From an uncultured Ignavibacteriota bacterium (GTDB lineage: Bacteria; Bacteroidota; Ignavibacteria; UBA10030; UBA8401), in NCBI GenBank assembly GCA_903907305.1, contig CAIVNT010000059.1:1-5345 (forward strand): a stretch of 5,345 nucleotides of DNA. Direction: 5' to 3'. Below the pieces are notes generated by a model. The model was not told the origin of the DNA. It did no database searches and saw nothing but the letters and a program-made list of their open reading frames with translations. Position numbers and translations under genes: made by a program. Shown one piece after another: positions 1-5,345 of this stretch (position 1 is the stretch's first letter; each line of letters begins with the position of its first letter).

Positions 1-1
1 G

Positions 2-145
2 GAAGAAGGCAAAAAAATTCCGATGGAAGTCAAAGTTGGCGATAAAGTTCTGTACGGAAAATATTCTGGTACAGAAGTTTCTGTGGACGGACAAGAAGTT
101 TTGATCATGCGTGAAAGCGATGTTTTCGCGATCATGCCGAAATAA
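2..145 (+). CDS. groES: GroES co-chaperonin (Hsp10), 3' end only
   Basis: GroES is the heptameric lid that caps the GroEL chamber in the cytoplasm and drives release of folding substrate. Only the last 47 codons and the TAA stop are present; the start, including the mobile loop that binds GroEL, lies left of the window. The visible residues run from EEGKKIPMEVKVGDKV through VLYGKYSGTEV and VLIMRESDVFAIMPK, which are the typical closing strands of the GroES beta-barrel, with the usual LIMRESD(I/V)FAI ending. Identity is further supported by groEL starting 42 bases downstream on the same strand, the standard groES-groEL operon. Any heat-shock promoter or CIRCE/HrcA operator would lie upstream of groES, so regulation cannot be judged here. 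The call is firm; only the N-terminal part is unseen. Confidence 0.96.
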   Translation, partial: EEGKKIPMEVKVGDKVLYGKYSGTEVSVDGQEVLIMRESDVFAIMPK

Positions 146-174
146 TCATCATCTGAATCTGTTAATTTAATTTT

Positions 175-180
175 AGGAGA
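175..180 (+). promoter_or_regulatory. Ribosome binding site of groEL (AGGAGA)
   Basis: AGGAGA lies seven bases before the ATG at 188, a strong Shine-Dalgarno match at good spacing that fixes the groEL start. The rest of the 42-base groES-groEL spacer is AT-rich, with no hairpin or T-run, which fits transcription of both genes as one message. Confidence 0.85.
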
Positions 181-187
181 ATAAACA

Positions 188-1822
188 ATGGGTGCAAAAA
201 TAATTACGTTTGAGTTCGATGCGCGAGCCGGTTTGAAACGCGGTGTCGATCAATTGGCAAATGCAGTAAAAGTGACACTCGGTCCGAAAGGCCGTAATGT
301 TGTCATTGAAAAGAAATTTGGTGCTCCGACCATCACTAAAGACGGTGTCACGGTAGCGAAAGAAGTCGAACTGCAAGATCCGATCGAGAATATGGGTGCG
401 CAGATGGTTCGTGAAGTTGCTTCCAAAACATCGGATGTTGCCGGTGACGGAACAACAACGGCCACAGTTCTTGCTCAAGCGATCGTGCGTGAAGGTTTGA
501 AGAACGTTACTGCCGGTGCAAATCCTATGGATCTGAAACGTGGTATCGATCTTGCCGTGACCAAAGTTATTGAACGATTGAAAGCGATGAGCAAACCAGT
601 CGATGGTAAAAAAGAGATCGCACAGGTGGGTACAATTTCCGCGAACAACGATCCGACGATCGGTAATTTGATCGCCGATGCGATGGAAAAGGTTGGCAAA
701 GACGGTGTGATCACCGTTGAAGAAGCAAAAGGGACCGAAACGACTGTTGATGTTGTTGAAGGTATGCAGTTCGACCGCGGTTATCTCTCCCCGTATTTCG
801 TGACCAACGCCGATACAATGGAAGCAGAACTTGAGAATCCATTCATCCTGATCCACGATAAGAAGATCAGCGCTATGAAGGACCTTCTTCCGATCCTCGA
901 AAAAATGGCGCAATCCGGCCGTTCGATCCTGATCATCGCTGAAGAAGTAGAAGGCGAAGCACTTGCAACATTGGTTGTGAACAAGCTCCGCGGCACATTG
1001 CGTGTCGTAACAGTGAAGGCTCCCGGATTCGGCGATCGTCGCAAAGCGATGCTCGAAGATATCGCGATCCTTACCGGTGCACAGGTGATCTCCGAAGAAA
1101 AAGGTTACAAACTGGAGAGCGCAACGCTGGCATATCTCGGAACTGCTAAGAAGATCGTTGTCGACAAAGACAATACGACCATCGTTGAGGGTGCCGGAAC
1201 AAAAGAAGATATCAAAAAACGTATCGCAGAGATCAAATCGCAGGTGGAGAAAACAACATCCGATTATGATAAAGAGAAACTGCAGGAACGTCTTGCAAAA
1301 CTTTCCGGCGGAGTCGCTGTATTGAAGATTGGCGCATCCACTGAAGTTGAAATGAAAGAAAAGAAAGCGCGCGTTGAAGATGCATTGCATGCAACACGTG
1401 CTGCAGTGGAAGAAGGTATCGTCCCCGGCGGCGGTGTTGCTCTGCTCCGCGCGATCGATGCACTGAATGATGTGAAAACCGCCAATGCCGATCAGGCAAC
1501 CGGTGTTCAGATCCTCCGCCGTGCACTGGAAGAACCGCTTCGCCAGATCGTAGCGAATGCCGGTCTTGACGGTTCTGTGGTTGTGGACAAAGTGAAGGCC
1601 GGTAAAGATGATTTCGGTTTCAATGCTCTCACAGAGGTATATGAGAATTTGATCAAAGCCGGCGTCATCGATCCGACAAAGGTGAGCCGAGTTGCTGTTG
1701 AAAATGCAGCCAGCGTTGCTTCACTGCTCCTCACAACGGAAGCAACAATCGTTGAGAGACCGGAAGAGAAAAAATCGGGCCCCGCAATGCCTCCGGGCGG
1801 CGGAATGGGTGATATGTACTAG
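188..1822 (+). CDS. groEL: GroEL chaperonin (Hsp60), complete
   Basis: This is the 60-kDa chaperonin subunit, which forms a double-ring ATP-driven folding chamber with GroES in the cytoplasm. The protein is 544 residues (E. coli 548) and aligns without gaps to E. coli numbering at every point checked in the first 300 residues. The nucleotide-binding LGPKG is at 31-35, Asp52 and Asp87 (in GDGTTT) are present, and the catalytic Asp398 is present in VEDALHATRAAVEEG, followed by PGGG. The apical substrate/GroES-binding residues Tyr199, Tyr203, Phe204, Leu234, Leu237, Leu259, Val263 and Val264 are all kept. The tail is short, ending GGGMGDMY, in place of long GGM repeats. The start is set by AGGAGA and by the usual N-terminus leading to DAR-LKRG. 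Codon choice is strongly biased: from the start to base 1390 there is no TTA, CTA or TCA codon, as expected for a highly expressed gene. Two terminator hairpins follow it. There is no sign of an atypical or degenerate paralogue. Confidence 0.99.
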   Translation: MGAKIITFEFDARAGLKRGVDQLANAVKVTLGPKGRNVVIEKKFGAPTITKDGVTVAKEVELQDPIENMGAQMVREVASKTSDVAGDGTTTATVLAQAIVREGLKNVTAGANPMDLKRGIDLAVTKVIERLKAMSKPVDGKKEIAQVGTISANNDPTIGNLIADAMEKVGKDGVITVEEAKGTETTVDVVEGMQFDRGYLSPYFVTNADTMEAELENPFILIHDKKISAMKDLLPILEKMAQSGRSILIIAEEVEGEALATLVVNKLRGTLRVVTVKAPGFGDRRKAMLEDIAILTGAQVISEEKGYKLESATLAYLGTAKKIVVDKDNTTIVEGAGTKEDIKKRIAEIKSQVEKTTSDYDKEKLQERLAKLSGGVAVLKIGASTEVEMKEKKARVEDALHATRAAVEEGIVPGGGVALLRAIDALNDVKTANADQATGVQILRRALEEPLRQIVANAGLDGSVVVDKVKAGKDDFGFNALTEVYENLIKAGVIDPTKVSRVAVENAASVASLLLTTEATIVERPEEKKSGPAMPPGGGMGDMY

Positions 1823-1832
1823 ATTCACAGTG

Positions 1833-1874
1833 AACAGTGTCAAGGTTTCAAACCTTGACACTGTTTTCATTTTT
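1833..1874 (+). terminator. First terminator hairpin after groEL (perfect 33-base palindrome)
   Basis: Starting 11 bases after the groEL stop, AACAGTGTCAAGG (1833-1845) pairs perfectly with CCTTGACACTGTT (1853-1865). The inner TTT-C-AAA could extend the match to 16 pairs around a single base; a realistic structure is a 13-pair stem with a 7-base loop. A T-rich run follows (TTTT at 1864-1867, then CA, then TTTTT at 1870-1874). This fits a Rho-independent terminator, although the T-run is interrupted and the stem is AT-rich at its base. The unusual length and perfection also fit a dispersed palindromic repeat or an mRNA 3'-end stabiliser. Confidence 0.75.
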
Positions 1875-1875
1875 G

Positions 1876-1915
1876 AACCCTCGGTCAAATAACTTGGCTG
1901 AGGGTTTTTTATTTT
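1876..1915 (+). terminator. Second, canonical Rho-independent terminator of the groESL operon
   Basis: AACCCTCGGTCAA (1876-1888) pairs with TTGGCTGAGGGTT (1894-1906) over 13 positions, including two G-U pairs, around a 5-base loop ATAAC. Six T's (1905-1910) follow directly, then ATTTT. The stem-loop and T-run have textbook form. It begins two bases after the T-run of the first hairpin, making a tandem pair. It should stop the highly expressed chaperonin transcript from running into the peptidase gene that starts at 1947. Confidence 0.88.
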
Positions 1916-1922
1916 CTATATT
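1894..1922 (+). promoter_or_regulatory. Candidate promoter of the M24 peptidase-SDR unit
   Basis: TTGGCT (1894-1899) and TATATT (1917-1922) are 17 bases apart and match the sigma-70 consensus at 4/6 and 5/6 positions. The same bases also resemble the Bacteroidota pattern: TTG, then 20 bases, then TATATTTC (consensus TAnnTTTG, last base differing). Transcription would begin near 1929-1930, leaving a leader of about 17 bases before the ATG at 1947. A promoter is needed here because two terminators lie just upstream. The -35-like element is the 3' arm of the second terminator, so the two signals overlap. Short AT-rich matches like this arise easily by chance. Confidence 0.4.
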
Positions 1923-1932
1923 TCAGAAAATG

Positions 1933-1938
1933 AAAGGG
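1933..1938 (+). promoter_or_regulatory. Ribosome binding site of the M24 peptidase (AAAGGG)
   Basis: AAAGGG lies eight bases before the ATG at 1947 and is a moderate Shine-Dalgarno match. It supports that start over the earlier ATG at 1930, which is in a different frame. Confidence 0.55.
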
Positions 1939-1946
1939 TTTCAATT

Positions 1947-3143
1947 ATGTCGTTCACTTTGAATGTTGGAGAGATCCAACAGAAACTAAAAGAGTACAAT
2001 CTTGACGGTTGGCTGATCTATAATTTCAGGAACAACAATCAGTTTGCATCGAAGATATTGGGGATGCAATTGGGAAAGTTGTCTTCCCGCCGCTATTTCT
2101 ACTACGTTCCGGTAACAGGATCTCCCAAAAAATTGGTACACAGTATTGAGCAATATGATCTGGACCATCTGCCGGGTGAAAAGATTATTTATAACACTTG
2201 GAAATCACTGCATGAAGGAGTTCAATCGTTATTATTCGGCGCTAAAACCATCTGCATGGAATATTCTCCAAATAATGATATTCCTTATCTGTCCAAAGTG
2301 GATGCCGGGACACTCGAATTTATTCGGTCATTTGGCGTTGACGTTGTCTCCTCCGGTGATATCGTCCAATTCTTTGAGGCCCGATGGACTGATGAACAAT
2401 ATCACGATGCGCAGGATACGGCAAACATACTGCTTCGCATCATCCACAAAGCATTTGCTTTTATCGGTGATAACCTGAAAAAGAATACTGCGGTTACTGA
2501 ATATGACGTGCAACAATTGATCATGAAGGAATTCGAAGCGCACGATCTCACCACGTATGCACCGGCAAATTGTTCGGTGAATGGCAACGGTGCCAATCCG
2601 CATTATGATCCCAGCGCTGAACAAAGCTCAGTCATAAAGCAAGGGGATTATATCCTGATAGACTGGTGGGCGAAGAAGAAAAAAACGGGAGCGGTCTATG
2701 CGGATTTTACATGGGTAGGATATGCAGGGGAAAAAGTACCAAAAAAATATCAGGATGTATTCGACATTGTTAAGGGATCGCGTGATGCCGCTGTAGAATA
2801 TCTGAAAATAGAATTCGCGGCGGGACGAAAGGTCCGAGGCTGCGATGTTGACGATGTAACCCGCAAGCATATTGTAGACCGTGGATATGGACAGTATTTC
2901 GTTCACCGAACCGGTCATAACATCGGAGAAGAGGTGCATGGCAACGGTGCTCATATTGACAATTTTGAAACGATGGATGTTCGTGAAATCATTCCTGAGA
3001 CATGTTTTTCAATTGAACCGGGGATTTATCTTCCCGGGGAATTTGGTATTCGCCTGGAGATTGATGTTTATATTTCGAAGAACAGAGAAGTGATCCTGCT
3101 TGGGGATGAATTCCAGAAAGAGATCGTGACAATCGATTGTTAG
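1947..3143 (+). CDS. M24-family metallopeptidase, aminopeptidase P / Xaa-Pro peptidase-like
   Basis: Proteins of this family are cytoplasmic, two-metal (usually Mn or Co) peptidases that typically remove the N-terminal residue before proline or cleave Xaa-Pro dipeptides. The protein is 398 residues with no signal peptide or membrane segment. Residues 1 to about 145 look like the creatinase-type N-terminal domain (GWLIYNF near 21-27). About 150-398 form the pita-bread catalytic domain. All five metal ligands can be placed: Asp239 (LIDWW), Asp253 (YADFTW), His324 (HRTGHNIG), Glu357 (SIEPGIY) and Glu371 (IRLEID). His219 (NPHYD) and His331 (EEVHG) match the substrate-side histidines. The two Asp ligands are 14 residues apart, whereas aminopeptidase P and methionine aminopeptidase have 11; the extra residues fall in a Trp/Lys-rich loop (WWAKKKK). 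Substrate preference cannot be read from the sequence, and a prolidase or other M24 role is possible. The gene is probably co-transcribed with the SDR 27 bases downstream. Confidence 0.9.
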   Translation: MSFTLNVGEIQQKLKEYNLDGWLIYNFRNNNQFASKILGMQLGKLSSRRYFYYVPVTGSPKKLVHSIEQYDLDHLPGEKIIYNTWKSLHEGVQSLLFGAKTICMEYSPNNDIPYLSKVDAGTLEFIRSFGVDVVSSGDIVQFFEARWTDEQYHDAQDTANILLRIIHKAFAFIGDNLKKNTAVTEYDVQQLIMKEFEAHDLTTYAPANCSVNGNGANPHYDPSAEQSSVIKQGDYILIDWWAKKKKTGAVYADFTWVGYAGEKVPKKYQDVFDIVKGSRDAAVEYLKIEFAAGRKVRGCDVDDVTRKHIVDRGYGQYFVHRTGHNIGEEVHGNGAHIDNFETMDVREIIPETCFSIEPGIYLPGEFGIRLEIDVYISKNREVILLGDEFQKEIVTIDC

Positions 3144-3170
3144 CAACTAAGCATATCCGAACAATATACT

Positions 3171-3962
3171 ATGGATCTTGGTATAAAAAATAAAGTCGCA
3201 TTTGTCTCCGCATCCAGCCAGGGAATCGGAAAAGCGGCTGCATTGTCGTTGGCAAAAGAAGGTGCAAGACTGGTCATCTGCTCACGTAATGTACAGTCTA
3301 TCAATGCAACTGCCGATGAAATTCGAAGTGCAACCGGTGTCGAGGTTATCCCTCTTACCGCGGACGTAACTAAACCTGAAGAGATCGACGCTGCGGTCAA
3401 AATTGCTCTCAAGCATTTCGGGACTATCGACATTCTTGTGAACAATGCCGGCGGACCTCCGACTGGTACAATAACATCACTGCCGGATTCGGAATGGGAG
3501 CGTGGGTTCAATCTTACGATGATGAGCATGATCCGTATGACACGTTCCTTCCTTCCTGTGATGGAAGAAAAACGTTGGGGAAGAATTATCTCAATAGTTT
3601 CTCTTTCTGCCAAACAGCCCATTGATGATTTGATGATCTCTTCGACCCTTCGTCCAGGGATATTAGGGCTTACCAAACTCCTTGCGAACCAATACGGAAA
3701 ACATGGCATTACGATAAATACTGTTTGTCCCGGAAATGTTCTCACTCAGCGTCAGTTGGAGCTTGGCGCACTCCGATCCAAAGAACAGAACCTGAAACTG
3801 GAAGAATATCTTCAGGAAAGTGCGAAAAATATTCCCATTGGTCGGATGGGGAAACCGGAAGAGATTGGTGATGTTATAGCTTTTCTTGCATCCGAAAGAG
3901 CAGCATACATCAACGGGACAAATATGCTTGTCGACGGCGGGCAGGCAAAGGGGATTCATTAA
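3171..3962 (+). CDS. SDR-family oxidoreductase, FabG-like, with a non-canonical active site
   Basis: This is a 263-residue Rossmann-fold protein, a normal length for a classical SDR. The cofactor region is clear: VSASSQGIG at 12-20 replaces the usual TGxxxGIG (Thr to Ser, first Gly to Ala), followed by Arg39 (CSRN, suggesting NADP), Asp65 (TADVT) and NNAGG at 91-95. Asn114 (FNLT) of the catalytic tetrad is kept, and Ser144 aligns with the catalytic Ser. The Tyr expected 13 residues later is Ser157 and the Lys expected at +17 is Arg161 (S-STLRPG). The C-terminus (NGTNMLVDGGQ) is typical. From memory this matches the beta-ketoacyl-reductase-like SDR subgroup with imperfect motifs (cd05344); members are often labelled 3-oxoacyl-ACP reductase, but FabG activity should not be assumed. 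No Shine-Dalgarno is visible before the ATG. It follows the peptidase by 27 bases in the same frame, which suggests one transcript. The substrate is unknown. Confidence 0.88.
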   Translation: MDLGIKNKVAFVSASSQGIGKAAALSLAKEGARLVICSRNVQSINATADEIRSATGVEVIPLTADVTKPEEIDAAVKIALKHFGTIDILVNNAGGPPTGTITSLPDSEWERGFNLTMMSMIRMTRSFLPVMEEKRWGRIISIVSLSAKQPIDDLMISSTLRPGILGLTKLLANQYGKHGITINTVCPGNVLTQRQLELGALRSKEQNLKLEEYLQESAKNIPIGRMGKPEEIGDVIAFLASERAAYINGTNMLVDGGQAKGIH

Positions 3963-3967
3963 AAACG

Positions 3968-3988
3968 CGGAATGAATTCCGATATTTT
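3968..3988. terminator. Weak hairpin between convergent genes, possible bidirectional terminator
   Basis: In the 35-base gap between the SDR stop and the argH stop, CGGAA (3968-3972) pairs with TTCCG (3977-3981) around TGAA. TATTTT follows on the plus strand (3983-3988). AAAAA (3961-3965) gives a T-run on the minus strand after the hairpin. The arrangement suits termination from both sides, but a five-pair stem is short and could be chance. Confidence 0.3.
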
Positions 3989-3997
3989 AACCGGAGA

Positions 3998-5345
3998 TCA
4001 ATGATTCTTTTTCTGTTTCAATATTTTCGTCCAATGCACGATCTGTTTCTTTACTTCATTCGGTGCCGTACTGCCGGCAGATTTCTTATGCTCGATGGAA
4101 TTGTGCGGATCCAGTAATAGGAAGACATCTTCACTGAATTTCGGAGAGAATTTGTGCAGTTCTTTCAATGATAATTGGGAGAGAGAAATGCCGTGTTCCA
4201 TGCAATACCCTACGATCTTTCCTGTAATAGAATGAGCCTCTCGGAACGGGATATGTAATTTGACCAGATAATCAGCTATTTCAGTCGCCGTGAGAAAATC
4301 ATTCTTCAATTCCTCTTCGAACCGTATCTTATCGAATTTTGTGTGGATCATCATGTGAGTGACGATATAGACACATTCGCGCGTGGTATTCACTGCGTCG
4401 AAAAGTGGTAATTTGTCTTCCTGCATATCCCTGTTGTACGCAAGGGGGAGACCCTTCATCATCGTAAGAATGTTCATCAGATCACCGTAGACCCGCCCAA
4501 CTTTCCCGCGCGTTAATTCCGCCATATCTGGATTCTTTTTCTGCGGCATGATACTGCTTCCGGTAGTATAGGCATCATCGATCTTAGCGAAATTGAATTC
4601 CTGCGATGTCCATAAAACGAGTTCTTCCGATAAGCGGCTCAGATGCATCATTACAGTAGAACATACGGAAACAAATTCGATAATATAATCACGGTCAGCG
4701 ACAGCATCCATACTGTTTTCCAAAACGGAGTCGAACCCTAGTTTTTTTGCAACCATTGTTCTGTCGATGGGGAAACTTGTCCCTGCCAGCGCGGCAGCAC
4801 CGAGCGGAAGCCGGTTGACACGTTTGTAACAATCAGATAATCGTTCATAATCCCGTTCCATCATGGAGATATATGCCAGTAGATGGTGGGAGAGATATAC
4901 CGGCTGCGCCCGCTGAAGATGGGTATATCCGGGCATGATGGTGCCGAAGTATTTTTCGGATTTATACAACAACACGCGTTGAAATTGTGCAACAAGTTTC
5001 TTTATTTCGATGATTGCTGAGCGTAGATATAACCGTTCATCGAGTGTAACCTGATCATTCCTGCTGCGGCCTGTATGCAGTTTGCCGCCCATCGGTCCAA
5101 CTTTTTGGATCAATCGCTGTTCAATGGCCATGTGGATATCTTCTTTATCCCAGGACAGATCAAGTTTGCCGGTCTCGATCTCGACAAGGATCTCTTTCAG
5201 TGCGGATCGAATTCGCCGGGATTCTTCGCCGGAGATGATCTTGCATGCGGAAAGCATTTCTACATGTGCGATGCTTCCCTGGATATCTTCCTGATATAAG
5301 GTTTTATCGAGGTCGATTGAGGAGGAAAAACGCAATGCAGATTCC
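3998..5345 (-). CDS. argH: Argininosuccinate lyase, missing its N-terminal residues at the window edge
   Basis: ArgH is a cytoplasmic homotetramer that splits argininosuccinate into arginine and fumarate, the last step of arginine synthesis. The stop is TGA at 4000-3998, and 448 codons are visible. The frame stays open to the right edge (GAA TCT GCA TTG CGT, read from 5344), giving ESALRFSSSID. The usual opening with WGGRF, about 10-15 residues, is therefore outside the window. The TTG at 5335-5333 is an internal Leu, not the start. Family signatures are intact: GSIAHVEML, HTGRSRNDQV (about 5074-5045), GYTHLQRAQP carrying the catalytic His, the fumarase/aspartase-superfamily signature GSSIMPQKKNPD with the catalytic Ser loop (about 4561-4526), and GSTAPNEV near the C-terminus. 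Adenylosuccinate lyase and fumarase share the GSSxMPxKxN signature, but HTGRSRNDQ is specific to ArgH. It is convergent with the SDR; whether argG or other arg genes lie upstream cannot be seen. Confidence 0.97.
   Translation of the reverse strand, partial: ESALRFSSSIDLDKTLYQEDIQGSIAHVEMLSACKIISGEESRRIRSALKEILVEIETGKLDLSWDKEDIHMAIEQRLIQKVGPMGGKLHTGRSRNDQVTLDERLYLRSAIIEIKKLVAQFQRVLLYKSEKYFGTIMPGYTHLQRAQPVYLSHHLLAYISMMERDYERLSDCYKRVNRLPLGAAALAGTSFPIDRTMVAKKLGFDSVLENSMDAVADRDYIIEFVSVCSTVMMHLSRLSEELVLWTSQEFNFAKIDDAYTTGSSIMPQKKNPDMAELTRGKVGRVYGDLMNILTMMKGLPLAYNRDMQEDKLPLFDAVNTTRECVYIVTHMMIHTKFDKIRFEEELKNDFLTATEIADYLVKLHIPFREAHSITGKIVGYCMEHGISLSQLSLKELHKFSPKFSEDVFLLLDPHNSIEHKKSAGSTAPNEVKKQIVHWTKILKQKKNH

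Noticed and set aside
146..187. CIRCE/HrcA-type operator or separate promoter between groES and groEL
   Set aside because: No TTAGCACTC-N9-GAGTGCTAA-like inverted repeat is present. The spacer is plain AT-rich sequence with a ribosome binding site.
173..1390. A 405-codon open frame on the minus strand, antisense to groEL
   Set aside because: Its codons lie in register with groEL codons, so it stays open simply because groEL uses no TTA, CTA or TCA there. The product is rich in Phe, Cys and His with no recognisable domain, and groEL is certain.
1692..1892. A short plus-strand open frame across the groEL end and both hairpins
   Set aside because: It is an out-of-frame reading of groEL that runs through the terminator stems, with no ribosome binding site and no recognisable product.
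1823..1946. Riboswitch or small RNA gene in the structured gap after groEL
   Set aside because: Both hairpins are simple stem-loops followed by T-runs, which terminators explain. No conserved riboswitch core is recognisable and the leader to the peptidase start is too short.
3140..3745. A 201-codon open frame on the minus strand, antisense to the SDR
   Set aside because: It overlaps a clear SDR gene, its product resembles no family I know, and I see no reason to favour it over the sense gene.
3171..3962. Naming the SDR fabG
   Set aside because: The catalytic Tyr and Lys positions are Ser and Arg and the cofactor motif is altered, so a fabG symbol would overstate what the sequence supports.
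5333..5335. TTG as the argH start
   Set aside because: The frame stays open upstream with ESA-L-RFSSSID, as in the interior of ArgH, and the conserved WGGRF opening is still missing, so the gene is cut by the window edge.

Overview
This window holds five protein-coding genes, all housekeeping or metabolic, with almost no spare DNA: the 3' end of groES, complete groEL, a complete M24-family (aminopeptidase P-like) metallopeptidase, a complete short-chain dehydrogenase/reductase (SDR), and most of argH on the opposite strand. I see no phage, transposon, CRISPR, toxin-antitoxin, tRNA or rRNA signal, and no non-coding stretch longer than about 125 bases.

Organism: a bacterium of moderate GC. The groES-groEL pair is of ordinary bacterial type, with GroEL ending in a short Gly/Met tail (GGGMGDMY). 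The look of the GroES/GroEL, M24 and ArgH proteins, together with uneven use of Shine-Dalgarno sites and a promoter-like TATATTTC element, leans towards the Bacteroidota/Chlorobiota/Ignavibacteria (FCB) side. This is an impression from memory, not a search result, and should be held loosely.

Layout: bases 2-145 encode the last 47 residues of GroES. After 42 bases with a clear AGGAGA ribosome binding site comes groEL (188-1822), which retains the ATPase and substrate-binding residues checked. Bases 1823-1946 are unusually structured. They carry two hairpins in tandem, each followed by a T-run, which should insulate the chaperonin operon from the next unit; a likely promoter for that unit overlaps the second hairpin. 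The M24 peptidase (1947-3143) and the SDR (3171-3962) follow on the same strand, 27 bases apart and in the same reading frame, so they are probably co-transcribed. The SDR converges on argH (3998 to the right edge, minus strand) across only 35 bases. ArgH lacks its first residues because the window ends.

How they work together: GroES and GroEL form the folding chamber. ArgH is the last enzyme of arginine biosynthesis. The peptidase and SDR have no evident link to either or to each other beyond sharing a transcript. I did not find a convincing undescribed system. The points most worth checking are the SDR that lacks the normal catalytic Tyr and Lys, the long perfect palindrome after groEL, the altered metal-ligand spacing in the M24 enzyme, and an in-frame UAG junction between the peptidase and the SDR.
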